Under the pieces are notes generated by a model. The model did no database searches, was not told the origin of the DNA, and was given only the letters and a program-made list of their open reading frames with translations. The position numbers and the translations under genes were made by a program. This document shows positions 48,197 through 56,879 of a stretch of DNA of 64,000 bases, in pieces; the first letter of the stretch is position 1; each line of letters begins with the position of its first letter. This DNA comes from Mesorhizobium sp. J8 (GTDB lineage: Bacteria; Pseudomonadota; Alphaproteobacteria; Rhizobiales; Rhizobiaceae), in NCBI RefSeq assembly GCF_016591715.1, contig NZ_AP024109.1:2728001-2792000 (forward strand), in the 5' to 3' direction.

Positions 48197-49294
48197 TTGG
48201 ACACCAATGTCGTCATCGTCGGCGCCGGGCCTGCCGGGCTCGCAGTCGCCGCCTGCCTCAAACAGGCGGGGCAGGATTTCATCATCCTTGAAAAGGCCGA
48301 CGAGGTTGCGCCCTCCTGGCGCCGGCACTACCGGCGGCTGCACCTGCACACGGTGAAGTCCTTCTCGTCGCTGCCTTTCGTGCCGTTCCCGAAGAGCCAC
48401 CCGCGCTATGTGCCGCGCGAAAAAGTGGTCGATTATCTCGACGCCTATGCCAAGCGTTTCGGGCTCAGGCCGCGCTTCGGCGTCACCGTGAAATCCATCC
48501 GCCGTGAGGGCGGAAAGCTCGTGGTCGAGAGCGATGCCGGCCCTTTCAATGCCCGCAAGGTGGTCGTCGCCACGGGCAACAATGCCGAGCCCATCACACC
48601 ACGCTTCCCCGGCATCGAAGCTTTCAAGGGCAAAGTGCTGCATAGCGCCGCCTACACGGAAGCCGCACCCTATGTCGGCAAGAACGTGCTGGTTATCGGC
48701 ATGGGCAACACGGGCGCGGAGATCGCGCTCGATCTGGCCGAAAGCGGCGCTCACCCCACCATCTCGGTGCGCAAGGGCGTCCATATCGTGCCGCGCCAGC
48801 TGTTCGGCGTGCCAATCCAGATGGTGGGCATCGCCAGCCGGCCGATGCCGCGGGCGCTGAACGACTGGATGTTTCCCAAGATCCTCGACCTGGCGCTGGG
48901 CCGCTTGGAGAAGTACGGCATCGTGCGGCCGAAGCAGGGCATCCTGCAAGGGATCGATGCCGGCCGCATCCCGGTGATCGATGTCGGCACGGTGGCGGCG
49001 ATCAAGCAGGGTCGGATCGGCATCGCGCCGGACATTGCGCGCTTCACCGAGGATGGCGCGGAATTCGCCAATGGCGTCGAGAAGAAATTCGACGCGGCGA
49101 TTTTCGCCACCGGCTACCGCCCCGGCTATGACGCCTTCCTGCCGGCGGAGCTTAGCCCGGGCAAAAGCGGCGTGACCGCCCGCGCGACGGAACTCGGCGT
49201 CTATCTCGTCGGGTTCTATAACCCCGTCACCGGACTGCTGCGCGAAATCGGCATCGAGGCGCAGGCAGTGGCGAAGGATATTGCGGCGCGGTGA
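48197..49294 (+). CDS. FAD-dependent monooxygenase (YUCCA/FMO-like)
   Basis: A 365-residue flavoprotein. FAD-binding VVIVGAGPAGLAVAACLKQA at the N-terminus, the second dinucleotide motif VLVIGMGNTGAEIALDLAES near residue 165, and the hydroxylase motif AAIFATGYRP near the end. The FxGxxxHxxxY box is degenerate (FKGKVLHSAAYTE). It resembles plant YUCCA-type and bacterial flavin monooxygenases that oxidise soft nucleophiles; a role in indole acetate synthesis is possible but unproven. The TTG at 48197 follows GGAGGAGAGG; an ATG 27 bases earlier lacks a signal. Confidence 0.85.
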   Translation: MDTNVVIVGAGPAGLAVAACLKQAGQDFIILEKADEVAPSWRRHYRRLHLHTVKSFSSLPFVPFPKSHPRYVPREKVVDYLDAYAKRFGLRPRFGVTVKSIRREGGKLVVESDAGPFNARKVVVATGNNAEPITPRFPGIEAFKGKVLHSAAYTEAAPYVGKNVLVIGMGNTGAEIALDLAESGAHPTISVRKGVHIVPRQLFGVPIQMVGIASRPMPRALNDWMFPKILDLALGRLEKYGIVRPKQGILQGIDAGRIPVIDVGTVAAIKQGRIGIAPDIARFTEDGAEFANGVEKKFDAAIFATGYRPGYDAFLPAELSPGKSGVTARATELGVYLVGFYNPVTGLLREIGIEAQAVAKDIAAR

Positions 49295-49307
49295 GGGCAA
49301 AGCGTCG

Positions 49308-49369
49308 ATGCCGATCTTCGCCTTGCGGGCGAGATGGCCGGCATGCCAGGGGGGCCTCGCCCCGAATTT
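49308..49369 (+). repeat. Degenerate palindromic intergenic repeat
   Basis: ATCTTCGCCTTGCGGGCGAG, then ATGGCCGGCATGCCAGGGGGG, a diverged copy of the family at 35344 with only the right half well preserved. Confidence 0.5.
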
Positions 49370-49453
49370 CGCCGTTGGGCCGCGAATGCTTGAATCGGGT
49401 GGCGCATCCCGCCACCCCATGCGAAGCCATCCCACCACACCGAGGACCACTCC

Positions 49454-50083
49454 ATGCTCACGCTCTACGACTATCTCCCCTCGCAAAATGCCTGGAAGGT
49501 TCGCGTCCTGCTCGGCCTGCTCGGCGTCGCCTACGAAACCCGCATCGTCTCGATCTTCGAAGGCGAGAGCCGAACTGAAGCCTTCCTCAAGCTCAACCCA
49601 GCGGGCGCCGTTCCGGTGCTCGCCGTGGAGAATGGCCAGGCGATCGCCGAATCCAACGCGATTCTCGTGCTCGTTGCGGAAGGCACGTCCTATCTGCCGG
49701 CAGACCGGCTTGCCCGCGCCAAGGTTATGCAGTGGCTGTTCTTCGAGCAGTATTATGTCGAGCCGGTCATCGGCTCATTGCGTTTCTGGACGCTGACCGG
49801 CCGCCTGGAGCGCAACCAGGCGCTGGTTGCCGGCAAGCGCGAAGCGGGCGCGCGCGCGCTTGGCGCGCTGGAGCGCAGCTTGGTTGACACGCCTTTCCTG
49901 GTCGGCGACGCGCTCACCATCGCCGACATCGCTGTTTATGCCTACGCCCACCGCGCAGAAGATTGCGGTTTTGAGCTTGCCGACTATCCGGCGGTCGGTG
50001 CCTGGATGGCGCGCGTCAGCGAGGCGATCGGCCCGGATTATCCGGTGCATCCTTACAGCATCGATCCGCATTCGCACGCCTGA
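49454..50083 (+). CDS. Glutathione S-transferase family protein
   Basis: A 209-residue GST. The thioredoxin-like N-terminal domain begins LYDYLPSQNAWKVRVLLGLL, with NPAGAVPVLAVENGQAIAES giving the cis-Pro and glutathione-binding Glu-Ser pair. The C-terminal helical domain has FLVGDALTIADIAVYAYAHR as its N-capping motif. It probably conjugates or reduces electrophiles; substrate unknown. It follows the FAD monooxygenase by 160 bp on the same strand. Confidence 0.9.
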   Translation: MLTLYDYLPSQNAWKVRVLLGLLGVAYETRIVSIFEGESRTEAFLKLNPAGAVPVLAVENGQAIAESNAILVLVAEGTSYLPADRLARAKVMQWLFFEQYYVEPVIGSLRFWTLTGRLERNQALVAGKREAGARALGALERSLVDTPFLVGDALTIADIAVYAYAHRAEDCGFELADYPAVGAWMARVSEAIGPDYPVHPYSIDPHSHA

Positions 50084-50089
50084 GCCACC

Positions 50090-50115
50090 GGAACACAGCC
50101 GTGGGACAAGGCGTT
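50090..50115 (+). promoter_or_regulatory. EcfG/RpoE2-type promoter (18-base spacer) for the small exported protein at 50188
   Basis: GGAAC at 50090-50094, 18-base spacer, GTT at 50113-50115 (CGTT), 73 bp before the ATG. Confidence 0.5.
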
Positions 50116-50187
50116 CTCCAAAGGCAGCGTGTCGGGGTCGCCTCATCGGCGCCGCCCTGCTTCGCGGTCCAACCATGGAGATCCGCA

Positions 50188-50415
50188 ATGGTTCGCACCA
50201 TCGCCGTCGCAATCCTCGCCACTGGCAGCGTCAGCCCGCCTGCTCTGGCGGCCGAGCAATACTGGGTCGCCCGGGATGCGGTCTCGAAGCAGTGCGAGAT
50301 CGTGCCGAAGAAGCCCGACGGCACGCTTGTCGTCGACCTCGGCAAGAAGAAATACGCCAGCGAGGGGGAGGCCAGGAAAGCGATGGAGGCGATGGCGGAT
50401 TGCAAGAAGAAGTAG
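50188..50415 (+). CDS. Small exported protein with two cysteines
   Basis: A 75-residue protein with a signal peptide (MVRTIAVAILATGSVSPPAL to AAE). The mature part begins YWVARDAVSKQCEIVPKKPD and ends KAMEAMADCKKK, so one disulfide is likely. Similar short Sec-exported proteins of about 75 residues with YWVxxD are frequent in Rhizobiales, but no name is established. GGAG lies 8 bases upstream of the ATG. Confidence 0.65.
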   Translation: MVRTIAVAILATGSVSPPALAAEQYWVARDAVSKQCEIVPKKPDGTLVVDLGKKKYASEGEARKAMEAMADCKKK

Positions 50416-50432
50416 GCTGGGCTGGATAACGC

Positions 50433-51455
<1,023 letters not shown>

Positions 51456-51564
51456 TCAATCCGGCTAAATTATAGGGCCGGGAGACAAAGCGTCCAGCGC
51501 TGGCCCTATTGACGGCGCAATCGTCGCCATCCTTGCCTGGCGATCCACAGTGGTGAAGGGACCA

Positions 51565-52716
51565 ATGCGGCACGACAGGCTTGTCCTGATATTGCTTTGG
51601 CGCGAGCTCGTCGCCGGGCTGCGCGCCACGCGACGCCGCGATCTGGCCTGGATCGGGCTCGGCGGCGGTGGGCTGCTGGCCTATGCGATCGCCGATATCG
51701 TCATTGCTCTGCATGCCGCGGCACCGAAACTGCGGGACGACCAGCTTCTATGGGTGCTCGGGCTGCCAATCACTTTCGCCGCGCTGGGATGCCTGGCCGG
51801 CAATGCGACGTCGGGGCTTTGCCTCGCCCGCGCCTTTGCTCCCTTCCTCAAGGCGCTGCCGCTCGCTGCCGCGAAGCGTCGTCGCATGGCGGCGGCGGGA
51901 GCCTTCGCGCTTGGTCTTCCACTCACGCTGACGATCGCCACGTCGGTCGCCTTCGCCTGCGCCGTCATTGGAAAGCCGTTGCCGGCGGCCTGGAGCCTGG
52001 GGTCGGCTATTCTGTTTGCCTTGGGCTTCGGCACGGCCGCCCTTTGGCGGCTGCGTCGGCCATACCTTCTCATCGATGAGGCTGCAAGTGAAGCGGCGCC
52101 GGCTGGAAGGCCCTGGCTACGCCGCCTCGACCGGGCGCGCCCGCGCTGGCTTTCGAGCTGGGCCTGGAAACTGCCGGGCGGCCTTTTGCGGCCGTCATGG
52201 AAGCTCGCCGCGGCCGGCCTGCTGCTCGCGGTCGCGGCGATCCTTGGCGCATGGGCAAGCCTTGCCGGCCGCACGGCCGGGCCGGCTGCGGTCGCGGGCC
52301 TTGCGGGTGGCATTCTCGTCTTCATGCTCAGCCTGCGCTGCCAGCCGCTCGGCTCGCCGGTGCTGCGCACGGCGCCCATCGGCTTCAGCCGCGTGTGGCT
52401 GCGGCTGGTGCGGCTGCCGTTGCAATTGTCGCTCGCCTTCTTCCTGCTGCCGGCGGGCGCGGCGCTCGCGGCCGAGCCGTCGGCATGGGCCGTGCCGGTC
52501 GCGAGCGGCCTTTGGCTGCTGGTGCTGAACGGCGCCTATGCGGTGTTCGGCGCCTATTTCCTCAATGCGCCCTTCGTCGCCATGCTGAGCTTCGCCGGCG
52601 CGCTCGCCTATGCCAGCTACGAGACGCTCGAATATGGCCGCACCGTGCTGGTCGGCCTGGCTGCGCTGGTGTTCTTCCTGTGGCACCGAACCCGACAGAG
52701 GTATCGCAATGGCTGA
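51565..52716 (+). CDS. Putative ABC transporter permease
   Basis: A 383-residue protein with about 9-10 membrane helices (IGLGGGGLLAYAIADIVIAL, LLWVLGLPITFAALGCLAG, TLTIATSVAFACAVIG, KLAAAGLLLAVAAILGAWAS and others) and a 50-residue Arg-rich cytoplasmic loop near 175-225. No named permease family is recognised. It overlaps the following ATP-binding gene by 8 bp, which makes it the membrane partner of that protein. GAAGGGAC precedes the ATG. Confidence 0.7.
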   Translation: MRHDRLVLILLWRELVAGLRATRRRDLAWIGLGGGGLLAYAIADIVIALHAAAPKLRDDQLLWVLGLPITFAALGCLAGNATSGLCLARAFAPFLKALPLAAAKRRRMAAAGAFALGLPLTLTIATSVAFACAVIGKPLPAAWSLGSAILFALGFGTAALWRLRRPYLLIDEAASEAAPAGRPWLRRLDRARPRWLSSWAWKLPGGLLRPSWKLAAAGLLLAVAAILGAWASLAGRTAGPAAVAGLAGGILVFMLSLRCQPLGSPVLRTAPIGFSRVWLRLVRLPLQLSLAFFLLPAGAALAAEPSAWAVPVASGLWLLVLNGAYAVFGAYFLNAPFVAMLSFAGALAYASYETLEYGRTVLVGLAALVFFLWHRTRQRYRNG

Positions 52717-53446
52717 AGTCCTCGCCGTCAACGGGCTCAGCGCCGGCTATCGCGGGCGCGCCGTGGTGTGCGGCATCGATCTCTCGCTCCGCCGGGGCGA
52801 TATACTCGGCCTGCTCGGCGCCAATGGCTCGGGCAAGTCTACGCTGATCAGGGCGATCACCGGCCAGATCCCGTTGCTCGGCGGGAGCGTGACGATCGGC
52901 GGCGTCGACCTGGCCGCCGCGCCGGAACGTGCCAAGGCCGGCTTCGGCCTCGCCATCGAGCCGCACGAACTGCCGGCGACGCTTTCGGGGCGCCAGTATA
53001 TCGAACTCGTCGCCTCGATCCGCGGCGGCGCGCCAAACGATCTGCCGGGCGCCGACCTTCTAGAGCGGCTCGAGCTCGATCGCTGGATGGATCGCCCGAT
53101 CGCCGAACATTCGCTCGGCACGCGTGCCAAGGTCGCGATCGTCGCGGCGCTTCTCGGCCGGCCTCCGCTTCTGATCTTCGACGAGACGTTGAACGGCCTC
53201 GACCCGGTTACCGCCTGGGAGGTGAAGCGGGTCATCGCCGCGCTCTGCGTCAGCGGCCGTCATGCCGCGATCGTCTCGACCCATGTGGTGGAGGCGGTGC
53301 CGGCGCTTTGCAATCGCGCGGTGCTGATGGCCGATGGCAGTCTGAGCCGAAGCTGGGATGCGGCCCAACTGGCCGAGGCGGGCAGGGCGCCGGGCGTTTT
53401 CGAGGACAGCGTAATGCAGGCGCTGCGCATGCGGGCGGCTGCTTGA
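52709..53446 (+). CDS. ABC transporter ATP-binding protein with a degenerate signature motif
   Basis: A 245-residue ATPase. Walker A is LLGANGSGKSTLIRAI, the Q-loop lies in the GFGLAIEPHELPATLSG region without the usual glutamine, and Walker B is PPLLIFDETLNGLDPVT with catalytic Glu. The H-loop is AAIVSTHVVEAV. The expected LSGGQ signature is replaced by HSLGTRAKVAIV, as in some ABC-2 type exporters. With the overlapping permease gene it forms a two-gene exporter; substrate unknown. Confidence 0.85.
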   Translation: MAEVLAVNGLSAGYRGRAVVCGIDLSLRRGDILGLLGANGSGKSTLIRAITGQIPLLGGSVTIGGVDLAAAPERAKAGFGLAIEPHELPATLSGRQYIELVASIRGGAPNDLPGADLLERLELDRWMDRPIAEHSLGTRAKVAIVAALLGRPPLLIFDETLNGLDPVTAWEVKRVIAALCVSGRHAAIVSTHVVEAVPALCNRAVLMADGSLSRSWDAAQLAEAGRAPGVFEDSVMQALRMRAAA

Positions 53447-53447
53447 T

Positions 53448-53945
53448 CTAAGCCATCGACAGCATGCGGCGCATGATCAGCGAGGCGTGGCCGCCAACGC
53501 CGTGTGCCGCCTCCCGGCGTTCGACCACCTCGAAGCCGTGCTTGCGGTAGAAGGCGATTGCGCGCTCGTTGCCCTCGACCACTTCCAGCGCGATGCTCGG
53601 GACGCCGGCATGCGCGGCAAGCACCGCATGCAGAAGGTCGACCGCGAGGCCGCTGCCGAACGTCTGCGGTTCGATGTGGAGCCGCTCCAGCGTCACGTCG
53701 CCCTCAGCGTCCATCGCCGCCATGGCGTAGCCGGCGATCGAGCCGTCGGCACGCTCGGCGACGAAGGACATCTTGTCCTCGTCGTCGAGCTCGGCCGCGA
53801 GCTTTTCCGGCGCATGCCTTTCGTCGGAGAGCCTGGCCACGGTCTCGTCGCCCATGATCGGCGCATAAGTCCGCCGCCAGGATTGGCCGAGCAGCCGCGA
53901 CACCTCGACCAGGTCGCTCCTCGTCATCGCCCGGATGCGGGTCAT
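53448..53945 (-). CDS. GNAT family N-acetyltransferase
   Basis: A 165-residue acetyltransferase. Strand-helix pattern MTRIRAMTRSDLVEVSRLLG, then DVTLERLHIEPQTFGSGLAV, where the acetyl-CoA loop (usually Q/RxxGxG/A) is altered to QTFGSGL, and a C-terminal NERAIAFYRKHGFEVVERRE typical of the family. Substrate unknown. It is convergent with the ABC gene, one base apart. It starts at 53945; the open frame to 54071 lacks a better signal. Confidence 0.85.
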   Translation of the reverse strand: MTRIRAMTRSDLVEVSRLLGQSWRRTYAPIMGDETVARLSDERHAPEKLAAELDDEDKMSFVAERADGSIAGYAMAAMDAEGDVTLERLHIEPQTFGSGLAVDLLHAVLAAHAGVPSIALEVVEGNERAIAFYRKHGFEVVERREAAHGVGGHASLIMRRMLSMA

Positions 53946-54122
53946 GGTCTTCGTCCTCGTTGGAGTCTGAAGATAGGGCGAAGCGATGGTACAGCCAATC
54001 TCGCGGGGTTGAGGAGCGGTTTGCAAAGCGAACGGGAAGCCAACTGCTTTCGAACGACGAAAGCCCGGCAAGGCGGAGAGGGTGCTTTCCCGGCCAACCT
54101 GTCTGCGCTTGGGATCTCCGCC

Positions 54123-55328
54123 TTACGCCGCGCTCGGCGCCGGCAGCTCTTCGCGGCTTATCTTGCGGCCAAGGATCATCAACTGACGCGCCGTGTTGTT
54201 GCGCAGGCGGCGCAGCCGCCATTCGAGCCCGGTCTCCGTGGTGATCCGCTTGGCGTAGATGCTGGAGCGCATGCCGGCTTGGTCGGTGGTTACCTTCACG
54301 GCATCGTCGTAGAAGGCGCAGATCTTGTCCACGTCCATGCCGGGCGTTTCCAGCCAGGCGGGAATATAGGTCGAAGCGAGCCGGTCGACATCCGTCATCG
54401 CGCGGTTGATGCCGACACCGGGCGTCGGGCATGTCGTCCAGAACGCATCGCCGATGGCGACGACCCCGGCGCGGCGATGCGCCCTGGTCGTCGTCAGGCT
54501 GACCTGTCTTATCTCGATGGGACTGGCAACGGCGAAATTTCCGCATTGCGCGGCCACCTCGGGCATCACCTCGCAAAGCACGGCTTGCGGATTTTCGCGG
54601 AACGCTCGCGTCCAATCCTCCGCCACGGTACGGTAGAGGAACAGGTTTGCCCGCATACGGTTGCGGATCGGGAAGACGCTGAGATAGGCGATCCGGTCGG
54701 CCGGCCGCCGAGGATAGCAGATGATCGCCGGATAGGCGCATTCCCGTGGCGTGATCGCCAGGTCGAACCCGATCGACATCGAGTGCGCCTTCGATTCCTC
54801 GATACGCTCCAGGCCGATGGCACGTCGCACAGCCTCGCCGTTGCCGGTGGCCACTACCAGAAGGCGGGATTCGATGACGGTTCCGTCAGCGAGAACCAGG
54901 CGCTGCTGGTCCGGCCCGGTCGAGACCTCGGCAACCTTGCCCACAGTCAGCGGAACTTCCGCCGGCAAGGCATGCCGCATCCCATTGACCAGCGCGCCGT
55001 AGGAGAAACCGAACTCCCATTTCCGTTCGCGCTCGAAAAATTGGCCGAGGCGGAAGACATGGGTGCCGGTCACCGGCGTGACCAAAGGCCTGATAGCAGG
55101 CCCGAGCCCAAGCTTCTCGAACGCCTGCATTTGCTTCATGCCGATCTTCTCGGCGCGGAACTCGTCGTGATGGACCAGATGGGGGTCGATCAGCGCCACC
55201 TTTCGGCCGGCATTGCCCAGCACCGCGGCCAAGCTCGTGCCCGCCAGCCCGGCGCCGACGATCGCCACCTCGGCTTGGACCGAACCAGCCTTGACGGAAG
55301 GTGTTTCGTGATCCTGCAGGATGTTCAT
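54123..55328 (-). CDS. FAD-dependent monooxygenase (UbiH/PHBH-type), copy 1
   Basis: A 401-residue flavin monooxygenase. AEVAIVGAGLAGTSLAAVLG is the FAD GxGxxG motif, the middle ESRLLVVATGNGEAVRRAIG resembles the DG-type region, and GVVAIGDAFWTTCPTPGVGI is the GD motif. The end (LEWRLRRLRNNTARQLMILG) is shared with its paralogue at 55602, and the two align along their length. Likely hydroxylates or epoxidises a small or lipid-like substrate. It lies downstream of the paralogue on the same strand with a 270-bp gap, so it may have its own promoter. Confidence 0.85.
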   Translation of the reverse strand: MNILQDHETPSVKAGSVQAEVAIVGAGLAGTSLAAVLGNAGRKVALIDPHLVHHDEFRAEKIGMKQMQAFEKLGLGPAIRPLVTPVTGTHVFRLGQFFERERKWEFGFSYGALVNGMRHALPAEVPLTVGKVAEVSTGPDQQRLVLADGTVIESRLLVVATGNGEAVRRAIGLERIEESKAHSMSIGFDLAITPRECAYPAIICYPRRPADRIAYLSVFPIRNRMRANLFLYRTVAEDWTRAFRENPQAVLCEVMPEVAAQCGNFAVASPIEIRQVSLTTTRAHRRAGVVAIGDAFWTTCPTPGVGINRAMTDVDRLASTYIPAWLETPGMDVDKICAFYDDAVKVTTDQAGMRSSIYAKRITTETGLEWRLRRLRNNTARQLMILGRKISREELPAPSAA

Positions 55329-55601
55329 GTTTGCGCTCCACAGCTCATGCCGTGAATATATCTTAGGTGGTACAAACAATCTCAAGCAACTCAGGCGCGA
55401 GCCAGGTAGCAACGAAAAATTAGGTTAATGCGCTTTGTGCTGGCCGCCTGGCGACAGCCCGCTGCCGAACCAATCGAGGCGGCAGCGGGCCATTGATGCG
55501 ACGGGAGTGCTGTCCCGCCGAGCAGGAGACACTGCTCAATCGTGAAACTAGATCAGCTTTGCCGGGGGCCGCGACTTACGGATTCGTAAGCTCACTCACG
55601 A
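55329..55601. other. Gap between the two FAD monooxygenase genes, with a perfect hairpin
   Basis: No gene is seen. GCCCGCTGCCG (55457-55467) pairs perfectly with CGGCAGCGGGC (55480-55490). A second small palindrome, CTTACG-GATT-CGTAAG, lies near 55576-55591 just past the upstream stop. Neither has a T-run. AT-rich sequence at about 55350-55430 may hold the promoter of copy 1. Confidence 0.45.
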
Positions 55602-56879
55602 TTATGGTCCCAGGCGCGGCCCGGCGGTCAATTCCTGACCTGCCTTGTCTGTGCGGTCGAAAGCAGCTCCTGTTAACCCAGGCGCGGCGTCGCTCGGCCT
55701 TCCCGCCTCCCGGAACCGGCGGGCGAAGATCATCAGCCGCCGCGCGGTGTTGTTGCGCAGGCGGCGCAGCCGCCATTCCAGTCCGGTTTCGGTGGTGATC
55801 CGCCTGGCATATATGCTGGCGCGCAGGGCTTTTTCGTCGGCGGCGATCTTGACCGGATCGTCGTAGAACGCGCCGATCTTGTCGGCTGCCATGCCGGGCG
55901 TTGCGAACCAGGCGGGGATGTGTGCCGTGAGGCGATCGACATCGGTGAGCACCCGGTGAATGCCGTCGCCTTGTGCCGGGCAGGTCGTGGCGAACGCATC
56001 GCCGATGAAGACGACGCCGTCGCGGCGGTGTCCCTGCGTCGTCGTCAGGCTGACCTGCCTCACTTCCACCTCGCTGGCGATCGCGAAGTTGCCGCACCGC
56101 GCGGCAATCTCCGGCATCAGTTCGAGCAGGATCTTTTGCGGGTTTTCGCGGAACGCCCGCACCCACGGATCGGCGACGGTCCGGTAGACGAACATGTTGG
56201 CGCGAATCCGCTCGCCGATCCGGAAAATGGTAAGGAAGGCAATGCGATCGGCGACCCGCCTTGCGTAGAAGGTTAGGGACTGCAGGCCGAATTCCTGCGG
56301 CGAGAGCGCGAAATCGAACCCCATCGACAGCGAATGCGCCTTCGATTCCTCGATGCGCTCGACGCCGATAGCGCGCCGTACCGCCTCGCTGTAACCGGTG
56401 GCCACCACCAAGAGCCTGGCTTCGATGACGGAGCCGTCGGTGAGCACCAGGCGCTGCCGGTCCGGTCCGGTCGAGACTTCGGCGACCTTGCCTACCGTCA
56501 GCGGCACTTGCGGCGGCAACGCCGCGCGCAGGCCGTTGACCAGCGGCGCGTAGGAAAAGGCGTATTCCCAGGTCTGCTTGCGCTCGAACAGCTGGCCGAA
56601 GCGGAAGACATGGAGATCGGTCATCGGCGTGACGAGCGACCTGAAAACCGGGCCGAGCCCGAGCTTCTCGAACAGCGCCATCTGCTCCGCGCGGGTTTTC
56701 TCGGCGCGGAATTCGTCGTGATGGATGCGATGCGGGTCGACCAGCGCTACCTTGCGACCCGCCTTGGCGAGCGTTGTCGCCAGAACGGTTCCGGCGAGTC
56801 CCGCGCCGACGATCGCCACCTCGACTTCTGTCCGGCCGGCCGGTACGGCAGGCGTTTCGCGATCCTCTGCGATGCTCAT
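55602..56879 (-). CDS. FAD-dependent monooxygenase (UbiH/PHBH-type), copy 2
   Basis: A 425-residue flavoprotein closely related to the protein at 54123. VEVAIVGAGLAGTVLATTLA binds FAD; GVVFIGDAFATTCPAQGDGI is the GD motif; shared stretches include RKVALVDPHRIHHDEFRAEK and VPLTVGKVAEVSTGPDRQRL. It has a 25-residue extra tail. Its ATG overlaps the stop of the GINT1-like gene as ATGA (56876-56879), so the two are translated together, which ties the enzyme to glycan metabolism. Confidence 0.85.
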   Translation of the reverse strand: MSIAEDRETPAVPAGRTEVEVAIVGAGLAGTVLATTLAKAGRKVALVDPHRIHHDEFRAEKTRAEQMALFEKLGLGPVFRSLVTPMTDLHVFRFGQLFERKQTWEYAFSYAPLVNGLRAALPPQVPLTVGKVAEVSTGPDRQRLVLTDGSVIEARLLVVATGYSEAVRRAIGVERIEESKAHSLSMGFDFALSPQEFGLQSLTFYARRVADRIAFLTIFRIGERIRANMFVYRTVADPWVRAFRENPQKILLELMPEIAARCGNFAIASEVEVRQVSLTTTQGHRRDGVVFIGDAFATTCPAQGDGIHRVLTDVDRLTAHIPAWFATPGMAADKIGAFYDDPVKIAADEKALRASIYARRITTETGLEWRLRRLRNNTARRLMIFARRFREAGRPSDAAPGLTGAAFDRTDKAGQELTAGPRLGP

